Positions 14,350-22,494 of a stretch of DNA of 35,496 bases are shown here, piece by piece. Under the pieces are notes generated by a model. The model ran no database searches and was not told the origin of the DNA. It saw nothing but the letters and a program-made list of their open reading frames with translations. The translations under genes were made by a program, and so were the position numbers. Each line of letters opens with the position of its first letter. Positions within the stretch are counted from its first letter, which is position 1. Location: assembly GCA_007116405.1 (NCBI GenBank), contig SKIN01000044.1, positions 1 to 35,496 on the forward strand, given 5' to 3'. This stretch comes from Candidatus Kaiserbacteria bacterium (GTDB lineage: Bacteria; Patescibacteriota; Minisyncoccia; Phycocordibacterales; UBA12088).

Positions 14350-15156
14350 CTAGTTACACAAGATGTTATTCCACGGACCCCAATCTGCCGGGCCCGCCTC
14401 ACCGTAGAACGTCTTCATTGCAAAATCAATGAAGAGGAAAGCCGCGAGGACGATGATGAGTCCAATAAGTGTCCTGATGAACAAACGATGCGCCTTTGAG
14501 ATATTGGCGGGTGATGCAGGTGCAAAGAGGTAGAGGACGCCAGCGTTCACAAACAGAAGTGCAGCAACGATGACCACGGCGAATACGAAGAAGTTGAGTA
14601 TTCTCTGCGCCAGTGCAACGAGCTCACAAGGCGTGCACATTACGTTGCCGTCTCCACATGGCACAAGACCGGCTTGATTGGCGGTGGGGTCTTGAGCAGG
14701 AGGTGGGGGGTTAGAAGTAGCCCCCCCTCCACCTGAATCTGTAGTAGGGGGTACATAGGCTGAATTCACAATACGGTTGTTTGTGACCGGCAACGCACCA
14801 GGCGCCTCATACGTTATTCGGTACGTACCCTCTACATTGGTATCAAGACTACTTACTGAAGTGATGGTGTTGGTGGATGCATCAATCAATTCGATCCTTA
14901 CCGTAACCTCGCTTGAATCAAGGGGCAGACCCCACCTGTCCTTATACTCAACACCTTGCAACAGATCTGCCTGAGTGATGACACCGGAATCATATTCCAA
15001 CATTACCGAGCCATCCGGTACTTCTATTCTATTATTTGCAAAGGCTACGCTCGGTGTAAAAAGAGCAATCAGGAACCCCGTAATGACACACAGAGCCACT
15101 ATCCCATACACATATCGTTGTGCGCTGACATTTGTCAGAGATACTACACCACTCAT
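14350..15156 (-). CDS. Pilin-like (VirB2/TrbC type) membrane protein with large N-terminal extracellular domain
   Basis: The 268-residue protein starts with a signal peptide (about 15-40, ending ...PSVAFA). A beta-rich domain of about 110 residues follows, then a Gly/Pro-rich linker, then the pilin-like module. The module has LVPCG, CTPCELVALAQ, a span (about 188-212), ANISKAHRLFIRT, a second span (about 225-247) and YGEAGPADWGPWNNILC. The module is nearly identical to that of the next gene, while the other domains differ. So the same membrane module is used here with an N-terminal domain and there with a C-terminal one. The ATG at 15156 is the only one that places the signal peptide correctly. 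Function unknown; part of a surface apparatus is inferred. Confidence 0.7.
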   Translation of the reverse strand: MSGVVSLTNVSAQRYVYGIVALCVITGFLIALFTPSVAFANNRIEVPDGSVMLEYDSGVITQADLLQGVEYKDRWGLPLDSSEVTVRIELIDASTNTITSVSSLDTNVEGTYRITYEAPGALPVTNNRIVNSAYVPPTTDSGGGGATSNPPPPAQDPTANQAGLVPCGDGNVMCTPCELVALAQRILNFFVFAVVIVAALLFVNAGVLYLFAPASPANISKAHRLFIRTLIGLIIVLAAFLFIDFAMKTFYGEAGPADWGPWNNILCN

Positions 15157-15275
15157 AACACACCCATTATTGCACGTTTTGGGTCGCAGCACTGACTTTA
15201 TCCCCAAATGCATTGGGTCATATCGGAAACAGCTCGCGGAAGCGGTAAGAACTAACATGTCGAAGGACGACGGCA

Positions 15276-15305
15276 TTTACAAAGTATTCAATTCAATGGT
15301 ACTAT
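15276..15305 (+). promoter_or_regulatory. Promoter of tRNA-Tyr
   Basis: TTTACA (15276-15281), an 18-bp spacer, TACTAT (15300-15305); start expected near 15312, four bases before the tRNA. Confidence 0.6.
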
Positions 15306-15315
15306 CTCACGCACA

Positions 15316-15398
15316 GCGTCGGTGGCGGAGTGGTCAATCGCACTTGGCTGTAAACCAAGCGGCTTCGGCCTACGGGGGTTCGAATCCCTCCCGGCGCA
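15316..15398 (+). tRNA. tRNA-Tyr (anticodon GTA)
   Basis: Class II tRNA: acceptor GCGTCGG/CCGGCGC, anticodon arm CTTGG-CTGTAAA-CCAAG giving GTA, a long variable arm (GGCTTCGGCC), T-arm GGGGTTCGAATCCC. Discriminator A; CCA not encoded (CAA follows). Confidence 0.95.
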
Positions 15399-15401
15399 CA
15401 A

Positions 15402-15432
15402 ACAAAACCCTGCGTATGCAGGGTTTTTGTGT
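15402..15432 (+). terminator. Terminator of tRNA-Tyr; first copy of a 31-bp direct repeat
   Basis: AAAACCCTGC-GTAT-GCAGGGTTTT (15404-15427) followed by TGTGT. The whole 31 bases recur exactly at 15648-15678. Confidence 0.85.
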
Positions 15433-15647
15433 GGGCGACGGGAAGTATGGTGCCTAAGCACCATACGTGGGATTCGAACGGCCGGAGTCATGTTCCGAGT
15501 GAAGCGAGGAACGGACGAGGCCCGTCCAGCGGCACTTGTGAGATGAGCGGCTTTGCCGCGAAGCGAGCTAGTGACCGCGGGATCAATCCCTTCTCTGATA
15601 AACCATTAGTATATGGCAGTCAGAAATTAATTGGATCATAGCAACAC
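15433..15647 (-). repeat. tRNA T-arm-mimicking repeat element, copy A
   Basis: No gene is seen between tRNA-Tyr and clpB (about 300 bases). Read on the minus strand, this stretch holds GGGATTGATCCC (near 15592), several small GC hairpins, TGGACGG, a GTTCC...GGAAC hairpin, and then CTCCGGCCGTTCGAATCCC. That last string looks like a tRNA T-arm and is followed at once by a perfect 9-bp hairpin, GTATGGTGC-TTAG-GCACCATAC (15445-15466). The same order of motifs occurs on the plus strand at 34836-35009. The D-arm and anticodon arm of a tRNA are absent, so it is not a tRNA gene. Confidence 0.6.
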
Positions 15648-15678
15648 ACAAAACCCTGCGTATGCAGGGTTTTTGTGT
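15648..15678 (-). terminator. Terminator of clpB; second copy of the 31-bp direct repeat
   Basis: Same hairpin as at 15402-15432, 18 bases beyond the clpB stop. It is nearly symmetric, so it ends transcription on the minus strand as well. Confidence 0.8.
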
Positions 15679-15696
15679 TGAATCCAGAGATGCTTC

Positions 15697-18396
15697 CTAC
15701 GCCCCTGTAATCTGATACGGTCGTATAGCGCTTGGACGTGCCTTGCCCCGCCCTTTCTTTACATCAAAGATAATCTCGTCCTTCTTCATTGCCACCGTTA
15801 TCGAGCCGCCTTCTTTGACACCGTTACTGACCATCATGGAGGCAACAGGAGTGAGTATCTTGTTTTGGATAAGACGCTTCATCGGGCGAGCACCGTAGTG
15901 CGGGTCATAGCCTTCCTTTGCAAGGTAATCCACAACCTCATCAGTTACCGTAAGTTGTATCTCGCGCTCAGACAGACGCTTGGCAACAATATCTATCTGC
16001 ATTCGGGCGATGTCATGCACCACATCCGGCGTAAGGATGTTGAAGAGTAGTATCTCATCAAGACGGTTGAGGAATTCTGGTCGGAAGAAATCCTTAAGGG
16101 AATCCATCACCTTACTCTTCGCATGTTCATAGTCGGCGCTCTCTCCGGTGTCGGCACTAAAGCCCATCCTACTCATGCGGTCGATGTGCTCCGCTCCAAT
16201 GTTTGAGGTCAAGATGATGACCGCATTCTTGAAATTGACCACCCTGCCCTTGGCGTCGGTCAAGTGCCCGTTGTCTAAGACTTGCAGGAGGATGTTGAAT
16301 ACCTCCGGATGCGCTTTCTCCACTTCGTCAAAGAGAAGGACAGAGTATGGACGATGACGTACGGTCTCGGTAAGGTTGCCACCCTCTTCGTAACCAACAT
16401 ACCCTGCCGGTGCACCGATGATCTTTGAAACACTGTGACGCTCCATGTACTCACTCATATCCACCCGTATCAGCGCCTTTTCATCGTCAAACATGAACTC
16501 TGCGAGGGCTTTGGAAAGCTCGGTTTTACCCACACCTGTCGGACCCAAGAAGAGGAATGAACCGATGGGACGATTGGGGTCGGATATACCGGTGCGGGAA
16601 CGGCGCACGGCGTCCGCTATCTTCTGAACCGCATCATCTTGGCCTCGCACGCGCCGCTTCAGCTCATCTTCCATGCGTGATAGCTTCGACGCTTCTTCCT
16701 CGAGCATGCGCGCTACAGGCACTCCGGTCCATCGACTTACTACGTCGGCAATGTCCGCCTCGGTTATCTCCTCTTTGAGGATGCGACGTGTACGTTGCAG
16801 CTTCTTCATGCGCTTCACGTTCGTATCGAGTTCCTTCTCGAGGCCGGGGATAGTACCGTAGCGTATCTCGGCCGCCTTGCTTAGGTCTGCGGCCGCCTCC
16901 GCATTGTCGGCTTCCACGCGCTGTTGTTCGAGGTCCTTCTTGATGCGCTTTATCTCCTTCAGGGTGTCCTTTTCGTTGGTCCACTTCACTTCAAGTTCGC
17001 GGGTCTTCTCACGGAGCGAGCTTATCTCGCTTTCTATTGCACCAAGACGTGTTCTGGCTTTTTTACTGGTCGCATTCGAACTTGATTCTTCAGCGTCCTT
17101 TTTCAGTGCCTCTTTCTCTATTTCCAGGCGCATTATCTTGCGATGCGTCTCTTCAAGGACTGGCGGCTTATTCTCAAGGGCGATACGCAGTGCTGATGCC
17201 GCCTCGTCGATGAGGTCGATGGCCTTGTCCGGCAAGAACCGTTCGGTGACGTAACGCGCGGAAAGATGCGCCGCGGCAACGATAGCGTCGTCGGTAATGC
17301 GCACGCCGTGGTACACCTCGTACCGTTCACGAAGGCCACGCAATATTGCGATAGCGTCCTCCAATGAGGGTTCATTTACTCGCACGGGTTGGAAGCGACG
17401 TGTAAGTGCCTGGTCTTTTTCAAAGTGCTTCTGATACTCTTTTGTTGTCGTAGCACCTATTACCCGCAGTTCTCCGCGAGCCAAAGCCGGCTTGAGGAGG
17501 TTTGCTGCATCAATGGCTCCCTCGGCACCTCCGGCACCGATAAGGGTGTGTATTTCGTCTATGAATAAGATGACGTGACCGTTTGAACGCTCAATTTCCC
17601 GCATGACATTCTTCAGGCGATCCTCGAATTCCCCGCGGTACTTTGTGCCCGCCACCAAAAGGCCGAGGTCGAGCGACACGAGCTCCTTACCACGCATGCT
17701 CTCCGGAACCTCACCCGCAGCCATGCGAACAGCAAGACCCTCGGCGATAGCGGTCTTACCCACACCCGCCTCACCAATGAGGATGGGGTTATTTTTCGTG
17801 CGACGTGAGAGTATCTGGATGACGCGCGTGATCTCCGCATCTCTGCCGATGACCGGGTCGAGTTTGTTTTCTCCCGCAAGCTGCGTAAGGGAGCGCGTGT
17901 ACTTTGCGAGTGCCCGGGACTTCTTCGGCTGGTCTCCGCCCTCTTCCTCGGCACTGCGTGTCTCCTGCAATGCGCGTGTCACCGCTTCGCGCTCGAATGA
18001 GTAGCGCGCGAGGACTTCACCCGCTGGCCCGGGGGTGTCGAGTATGGCGAGAAACAAGTGTTCGGTGCCCACGAACTGGTCGTTCATTGACGCGGCCACT
18101 TTGCCGGCATTCTCAAGGACCTGCGCCAACTCGGGCGTCAGGTAGAGCTGGTAGCTCGGTGAGAGTACAGTGGCGTTCTCCGGTGATTCAAGTGCATCAA
18201 GTATCGAATCGGTCAGCGCTATGATGTCGACATTGAGACGCTCGAGGAGCGAAAACACGATACCCTCCTCTTGGAGGACGACCGCGGCGAGGAGGTGAAG
18301 CGGATTTACGTGGTTCTGGCCACGCTCAACCGCCAGTTCGTGTGAACGCCGAACTGCTTCTTTTGCTTTTGGGGTGAAATTTTGAAACGGTACCAT
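15697..18396 (-). CDS. clpB: ATP-dependent disaggregase ClpB
   Basis: ClpB is a hexameric AAA+ chaperone that pulls polypeptides out of aggregates, usually with DnaK. The 899 residues contain a Clp N-domain (1-145), first AAA domain with GEAGVGKT (208-215) and FIDEIHTLIGAGG, a long coiled-coil M-domain (about 405-525), second AAA domain with GPTGVGKT (near 620) and LLFDEVEKAHP, and the D2-small domain. The long M-domain and the lack of a ClpP-binding IGF/L loop that I can recognise favour ClpB over ClpC or ClpA. It starts 24 bases after the cysteine desulfurase stop and lacks a Shine-Dalgarno site. No CIRCE-type inverted repeat is visible upstream. Confidence 0.93.
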   Translation of the reverse strand: MVPFQNFTPKAKEAVRRSHELAVERGQNHVNPLHLLAAVVLQEEGIVFSLLERLNVDIIALTDSILDALESPENATVLSPSYQLYLTPELAQVLENAGKVAASMNDQFVGTEHLFLAILDTPGPAGEVLARYSFEREAVTRALQETRSAEEEGGDQPKKSRALAKYTRSLTQLAGENKLDPVIGRDAEITRVIQILSRRTKNNPILIGEAGVGKTAIAEGLAVRMAAGEVPESMRGKELVSLDLGLLVAGTKYRGEFEDRLKNVMREIERSNGHVILFIDEIHTLIGAGGAEGAIDAANLLKPALARGELRVIGATTTKEYQKHFEKDQALTRRFQPVRVNEPSLEDAIAILRGLRERYEVYHGVRITDDAIVAAAHLSARYVTERFLPDKAIDLIDEAASALRIALENKPPVLEETHRKIMRLEIEKEALKKDAEESSSNATSKKARTRLGAIESEISSLREKTRELEVKWTNEKDTLKEIKRIKKDLEQQRVEADNAEAAADLSKAAEIRYGTIPGLEKELDTNVKRMKKLQRTRRILKEEITEADIADVVSRWTGVPVARMLEEEASKLSRMEDELKRRVRGQDDAVQKIADAVRRSRTGISDPNRPIGSFLFLGPTGVGKTELSKALAEFMFDDEKALIRVDMSEYMERHSVSKIIGAPAGYVGYEEGGNLTETVRHRPYSVLLFDEVEKAHPEVFNILLQVLDNGHLTDAKGRVVNFKNAVIILTSNIGAEHIDRMSRMGFSADTGESADYEHAKSKVMDSLKDFFRPEFLNRLDEILLFNILTPDVVHDIARMQIDIVAKRLSEREIQLTVTDEVVDYLAKEGYDPHYGARPMKRLIQNKILTPVASMMVSNGVKEGGSITVAMKKDEIIFDVKKGRGKARPSAIRPYQITGA

Positions 18397-18420
18397 AGTG
18401 AATGTTTTTTTATTAAAACA

Positions 18421-19614
18421 CTAACCAGCGTGCACGTCAAGCTTATGTATCGTTTCCAGAATAGCGGCGATAGCATGGTCAATGTCTTCCTTTGTAGTAT
18501 ACCGCGATAAAGAAAAACGAACAGCAGTATGTGCACGTTCGCGATCGCCATAGAGTGCAAAGATGACACTACTGCCTCCTTGCTTGTCTTTCAGGCAGGC
18601 ACTGCGCGTGCTCACACTCATGCCGCGAGCATCGAGTTCAAGGACCATCTGCTCCGCGTCATGTGGAGGAAATGACAAATTCGCGTTCCCGGGGATACGC
18701 ATCGATGTCGGTGGGCCATTCTCCAGACACTGCGGCACGGCACGCTTCACCTCAGATACCAAGTAGTCCCGCAGGCGCCCTATGTCTGCGGTATATGAGT
18801 CCCGCTCTGCCTCCAGATATGCCACCCCTGCCCCAAAACCAACGATAAGCGGTATGGGTGGGGTACCGGGGCGCAACCCCTGCTCTTGGGAACCACCGTG
18901 CAGTAGTGCTTCCAGGGGCGTATCGCGACGGTGGTAGAGGGCGCCGATACCTTTTGGGGCATACATCTTATGACCATCGAGGGTCATGAGGTCCACGCCG
19001 AGGTCATCGACGTTACAAGAAAGCCATGGTAGCGCCTGACTTGCGTCTGCGTGGAAGTACGGAAAAGAGCTTCCGAATCGCTTGCGCGCACTGCGGACAC
19101 AGGAACGCACCTTATGCATATCGGCAATGGTGCCCACTTCATTATTCACGTACATCAGTGACACCAGCACGGTATCCGACGTGACAGCGTGCTCGAGATC
19201 CTCAAAGTGCACCCTACCCGTCTCATCCACGTCGAGAAAGGTCACCCGCACTCCCTCTTCCGCGAGTACCTCAAAGCACGCACGAACCGAGCTGTGTTCT
19301 ATGGCGCTCGTTATTATATGCATCGAGTCGAGTGGTCGCCCTTTTTGAACGGAGCGGATGAGACCAAAGATAGCTGCGTTGTTCGCCTCAGTACCGCCTG
19401 ACACGAACGTTACCTCATCGTCACGACACCCAAGAGCAGCTGCGACGCTACCACGCGCCTGCTCCAGTGCACGGGCGGCAGCGACGCCGTCCTCATGAAT
19501 CGAGTCGGGATTCGCCATAATGGAGGTCCAGTATGGCTCCATTTGCGCCACAACACGCTCGTCCACAGGAGTGGAAGCGGCATTGTCTAGATATACGCGC
19601 TTTTTTGCTGTCAT
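18421..19614 (-). CDS. Cysteine desulfurase (NifS/IscS family)
   Basis: This PLP enzyme takes sulfur from cysteine for Fe-S clusters or tRNA thiolation. The 397 residues show VYLDNAASTPVD at the N-terminus, the HSSV region, HADASQALPWL, the PLP lysine K216 in LDGHKMYAPKG, LRPGTPPIPLIVG, and the active cysteine C340 in STRSACLKD. The loop around the cysteine differs from the usual SSGSACTS. The ATG at 19614 gives the standard MTAKKRVYLDNAAST opening. No IscU or Fe-S scaffold lies next to it; clpB follows 24 bases later. Its promoter shares its -35 region with the divergent infB promoter. Confidence 0.93.
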   Translation of the reverse strand: MTAKKRVYLDNAASTPVDERVVAQMEPYWTSIMANPDSIHEDGVAAARALEQARGSVAAALGCRDDEVTFVSGGTEANNAAIFGLIRSVQKGRPLDSMHIITSAIEHSSVRACFEVLAEEGVRVTFLDVDETGRVHFEDLEHAVTSDTVLVSLMYVNNEVGTIADMHKVRSCVRSARKRFGSSFPYFHADASQALPWLSCNVDDLGVDLMTLDGHKMYAPKGIGALYHRRDTPLEALLHGGSQEQGLRPGTPPIPLIVGFGAGVAYLEAERDSYTADIGRLRDYLVSEVKRAVPQCLENGPPTSMRIPGNANLSFPPHDAEQMVLELDARGMSVSTRSACLKDKQGGSSVIFALYGDRERAHTAVRFSLSRYTTKEDIDHAIAAILETIHKLDVHAG

Positions 19615-19623
19615 GTCTTGCAC

Positions 19624-19652
19624 ATGATACCTAATCGTGGTCTGGTTTACAA
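19624..19652 (-). promoter_or_regulatory. Promoter of the cysteine desulfurase-clpB operon
   Basis: Minus strand: TTGTAA (19647-19652), a 17-bp spacer, TATCAT (19624-19629), then nine bases to the ATG. The predicted leader is three bases or fewer. The -35 overlaps that of infB on the other strand. Confidence 0.6.
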
Positions 19653-19674
19653 ATTGTGCGATACGTTCTATACT
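19646..19674 (+). promoter_or_regulatory. Promoter of infB-rbfA
   Basis: TTTACA (19646-19651), a 17-bp spacer, TATACT (19669-19674). Start expected near 19681, giving a leader of about 57 bases, longer than most in this window. Confidence 0.7.
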
Positions 19675-19737
19675 CTGGCACATCGCCTGAGTACATACTC
19701 CGATCCATGTCCATCATCCATCGCGCGAATCATCTGT

Positions 19738-21243
19738 ATGAAAGAGAACGTAGAACAACCAGCCGTGCGGCCTCCTGTGGTCACTGTCATGGGTCATATC
19801 GACCATGGTAAGTCTACGCTGCTCGACTATATCCGAAAAACAAAGGTAGCCGAAGGTGAAGCGGGGGGTATCACGCAGCACATCTCTGCGTACGAAGTGG
19901 AACACACGACAGAGGATGGAGCCCTACGTAAGGTCACCTTCCTCGATACACCCGGACATGAGGCGTTTCAGCATCTCCGAAGCCGCGGCAGCAGTGCTGC
20001 TGACATCGCCATCCTTGTGGTCGCTGCAGACGACGGTGTTAAACCACAGACTCTCGAGGCTCTGAAAGCCATTGAGGAGGCCGGGATACCCTTTCTGGTC
20101 GCCATCACAAAGATAGACAAGAACAATGCCGACGTGGAGAGGGCAAAGAACTCCCTGCTTGAGCACGGAATATACCTCGAGGGCCTCGGAGGTTCTGTTC
20201 CCTACGTTCCCATTTCAAGCAAAACGGGCGAAGGTGTGCCGACACTCCTCGACCTTCTCCTTCTTCTCGCAGACATGGAGGAACTGGGTTGTGATACCGC
20301 GGCACCTGCTTCCGGAGCTGTCATTGAGTCAAAGTGTGACCCAAAGAGAGGCATCAGCGCGACCCTTATCATCAAGGAGGGGACGATGAAGAGTGGTCAG
20401 TATGTTGTTGCGGGGCCTGCGTACGCTCCGCTCCGCCTTATGGAGGACTTTACCGGTTCTGCCATACGCACGGCGACATGCTCAAGCCCCATCATGGTGA
20501 CTGGCTTCTCAGACACACCCCCGGTCGGCGCCACATTCACCACTGTTGCGGACAAACGCACGGCGCAAGCACTTGCACGGGAGCAGCAAGGGGATGCCGG
20601 CAAGAGTGCCGGGGCCCTCTACGAGGAGGATGGTAGGTTTATTCTGCCGGTCGTTATTAAATCTGACGTTGTAGGCTCTATAGATGCTATTAAGCACGAA
20701 TTGCGTAAACATGAGGATGACCGCACGTGTATCCGCGTCATTCATGAAGGTGTCGGTGCGGTGACCGAGGGAGACATCAAGCATGCAAGCGGCAAGCACG
20801 CGATCATTATAGGGTTCAATGTTGGAGTAGACGCCGCGGCTCGAGAGATGGCGGAACGACAAACGATAGAGGTGGCCACTTTTTCGATCATTTACGAACT
20901 TGCCGATTGGATACCCGAGGCGGTGCAAGCGCGCCGACCCAAGGTCCGCGGCCGAAAGGTCTTGGGAGTTGCCGCGGTCCTAAAGGTGTTCAGTTTCGCA
21001 AAGAAGTCACAGACAATTGGCTTTCGCGTCCAAGAAGGTACCATCACAGTTGGTGACCGCGTCGTCATAACTCGGGATGAAGAAGAACTGGGCCAAGGCA
21101 CTATAGATTCCATGCGCTCGGGAAAGAGTGAGACATCATCCGTGAATGCTCCGAATGAGTGTGGCGTGGTGCTCTCGATGACACTAGACACGAAACCCCG
21201 CTACGGAGACACGTTGACGGCTTTTGTAATGACTGAGGAGTAA
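19738..21243 (+). CDS. infB: Translation initiation factor IF-2, short form
   Basis: IF-2 is the GTPase that brings initiator tRNA to the 30S subunit and promotes subunit joining. The 501 residues start almost at the G domain: G1 GHIDHGKS (19-26), G2 GGITQHI, G3 DTPGH, G4 TKID (NKID in most IF-2) and G5 SSKTGEG. Domains II, III and IV follow, ending in VLSMTLDTKPRYGDTL. The long N-terminal region found in most bacteria is missing. The ATG at 19738 gives MKENVEQPAVRPPVVTVMGH; longer readings have no support. rbfA follows after four bases. Confidence 0.95.
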   Translation: MKENVEQPAVRPPVVTVMGHIDHGKSTLLDYIRKTKVAEGEAGGITQHISAYEVEHTTEDGALRKVTFLDTPGHEAFQHLRSRGSSAADIAILVVAADDGVKPQTLEALKAIEEAGIPFLVAITKIDKNNADVERAKNSLLEHGIYLEGLGGSVPYVPISSKTGEGVPTLLDLLLLLADMEELGCDTAAPASGAVIESKCDPKRGISATLIIKEGTMKSGQYVVAGPAYAPLRLMEDFTGSAIRTATCSSPIMVTGFSDTPPVGATFTTVADKRTAQALAREQQGDAGKSAGALYEEDGRFILPVVIKSDVVGSIDAIKHELRKHEDDRTCIRVIHEGVGAVTEGDIKHASGKHAIIIGFNVGVDAAAREMAERQTIEVATFSIIYELADWIPEAVQARRPKVRGRKVLGVAAVLKVFSFAKKSQTIGFRVQEGTITVGDRVVITRDEEELGQGTIDSMRSGKSETSSVNAPNECGVVLSMTLDTKPRYGDTLTAFVMTEE

Positions 21244-21247
21244 TACC

Positions 21248-21568
21248 ATGAATACGCATCACCAACAGATCACCCTTGCCCTGCAGGAAGCGGCCGCAGA
21301 GCTTGTAAGTACGCTTTCAAACCGTAAGAGCCTCATTACGGTGACCCGTGCCGAACTCACTCCATCAAATGACCGCGTAACGTTCTACGTGAGCGTGTTC
21401 CCCGAGTCTGCAGAGGGTCCAGCATTAGGATTCCTCCTGCGACAGAGGGGTGCGTGTAGAGAATACATCCAAGATCGGGTTCCTATGAGACGGATTCCAC
21501 ACGTCGAGTTCGCTATCGACCAAGGGGAAAAAAGCAGAGCAAGGGTGGATGAATTGCTCAGTGAGTGA
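21248..21568 (+). CDS. rbfA: Ribosome-binding factor A
   Basis: RbfA is a KH-like protein needed for late maturation of the 16S rRNA 5' end. The 106 residues fit the family: an N-terminal helix (ITLALQEAAAELVSTLSNRKSLITVTRAELTPSNDRVTFYVSVF), the strand pattern of a single KH domain, and RRIPHVEFAIDQGEKSRARVDELL at the end, which matches the RbfA C-terminus. It follows infB with four bases between, a very common gene order. Confidence 0.9.
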   Translation: MNTHHQQITLALQEAAAELVSTLSNRKSLITVTRAELTPSNDRVTFYVSVFPESAEGPALGFLLRQRGACREYIQDRVPMRRIPHVEFAIDQGEKSRARVDELLSE

Positions 21569-21584
21569 TACACTTGCGTGCATG

Positions 21585-21656
21585 GGCCTGGTGGCGAAGT
21601 GGTAACGCTTCGGTCTGCAAAACCGACATGCGCGGGTTCGATTCCCGCCCAGGCCT
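21585..21656 (+). tRNA. tRNA-Cys (anticodon GCA)
   Basis: Acceptor GGCCTGG/CCAGGCC, anticodon arm TCGGT-CTGCAAA-ACCGA giving GCA, discriminator T; the next bases are CCC, so CCA is not encoded. It lies 16 bases after rbfA; an extended -10, TGATACACT, overlaps the rbfA stop. Confidence 0.95.
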
Positions 21657-21719
21657 CCCGATATCCGGTGCACGCCGTGCCATACGTGTGTTCGAGCGAG
21701 TGCCAGGGTGTTCGGTACT

Positions 21720-21801
21720 GCCCGGGTGGTGAAATTGGTATACACGCGAGACTTAAAATTTCGTGCCGCAAGGCATGCGGGTTCGACCCCCGCCCCGGGC
21801 A
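21720..21801 (+). tRNA. tRNA-Leu (anticodon TAA)
   Basis: Class II tRNA: acceptor GCCCGGG/CCCGGGC, anticodon arm CGAGA-CTTAAAA-TTTCG giving TAA, long variable arm. Discriminator A. The three bases after it are CCA, the only case among the nine tRNA genes here. Confidence 0.95.
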
Positions 21802-21829
21802 CCATATATCCCACTGGGCACAAAGCGGG

Positions 21830-21858
21830 TTTACATTCGTGTGGATTCGTTCTAGACT
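21830..21858 (+). promoter_or_regulatory. Promoter of tRNA-Lys
   Basis: TTTACA (21830-21835), a 17-bp spacer, TAGACT (21853-21858); start expected near 21865, two bases before the tRNA. Confidence 0.55.
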
Positions 21859-21866
21859 GTCGCAAT

Positions 21867-21939
21867 CCGCCCATAGCTCAGTTGGTAGAGCAGTCGGCTC
21901 TTAACCGAACGGTCGGGGGTTCGAATCCCTCTGGGCGGA
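21867..21939 (+). tRNA. tRNA-Lys (anticodon CTT)
   Basis: Acceptor CCGCCCA/TGGGCGG, anticodon loop CTCTTAA giving CTT, T-arm GGGTTCGAATCCC. Discriminator A; CTA follows, so CCA is not encoded. The first base pair of the anticodon stem is mismatched (G-A). Confidence 0.93.
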
Positions 21940-21967
21940 CTAGATTGGTAATACGTATATACAATAC

Positions 21968-22049
21968 GGGCGAGTGGCGGAATTGGTATACGCGCTAGCC
22001 TTAGGAGCTAGTGCCGCAAGGCTTGAGGGTTCAAGTCCCTCCTCGCCCA
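21968..22049 (+). tRNA. tRNA-Leu (anticodon TAG)
   Basis: Class II tRNA: acceptor GGGCGAG/CTCGCCC, anticodon arm CTAGC-CTTAGGA-GCTAG giving TAG, long variable arm, T-arm GGGTTCAAGTCCC. Discriminator A; CAC follows. Third tRNA-Leu in the window. Confidence 0.95.
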
Positions 22050-22105
22050 CACTGTCAAAAGGTGACACCTATCACCTGGTACCCATCAGTGATCCCCACC
22101 AACGA

Positions 22106-22483
22106 TCATTGGAGAGGAAGGTCTGCCGGTAGGTCAGAACCGGTGATGCCGAACGTGAGAAGTACCATTTGTATTATCGCAAAGACTGAGACCATCACCA
22201 CCATACCAATGGTACCCCAAACCATATGTTGTTTTCCAGCAGCGCGCCCTGATTCGTCTCCTGCGTTTAGAATAAAGGTGAGTAGACCATAGAGGAAGTA
22301 CACAAGGGCTAGTGCAAATATCACCCCGATAATGGGATTGATAATGTTATCCGACACTTTCGTCATGAATTCGACGGTTGCCGGAGGAACGGTGTTGTCC
22401 ATAGGAAAATCGGGGAAAGAGCCGTCTAATGCATGGGCCACCTTCGCACTAGAGCTCTGTACACCCTGAAATAGGCTGATCAT
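22106..22483 (-). CDS. Pilin-like (VirB2/TrbC type) small membrane protein 5
   Basis: The 125-residue protein has an amphipathic N-terminal part without a clear signal peptide and two membrane spans (about 49-72 and 90-113). They are joined by the loop LNAGDESGRAAGKQHMVWG. This loop, of type [S/A]GDE...GK..MVWG, recurs in three neighbouring proteins and marks the family. Related CPR proteins are annotated as type IV secretion pilin or TrbC/VirB2-like; that link is inference. It has its own promoter at 22495-22524 and follows the terminator at 22538-22564, so it is transcribed separately from the rest of the cluster. Confidence 0.75.
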   Translation of the reverse strand: MISLFQGVQSSSAKVAHALDGSFPDFPMDNTVPPATVEFMTKVSDNIINPIIGVIFALALVYFLYGLLTFILNAGDESGRAAGKQHMVWGTIGMVVMVSVFAIIQMVLLTFGITGSDLPADLPLQ

Positions 22484-22494
22484 GATATGTCACA

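Noticed and set aside
15470..15500. A minus-strand tRNA gene, because of GTTCGAATCCC
   Set aside because: Only the T-arm-like part is present; there is no matching acceptor, D-arm or anticodon arm. Treated as part of the repeat element.
18397..18420. CIRCE or other heat-shock operator before clpB
   Set aside because: The 24 bases between the cysteine desulfurase and clpB are AT-rich and contain no inverted repeat of the CIRCE type.
21802..21804. Encoded CCA on tRNA-Leu(TAA) as evidence that this genome encodes CCA ends
   Set aside because: All other eight tRNA genes in the window lack it, so this one is probably chance.
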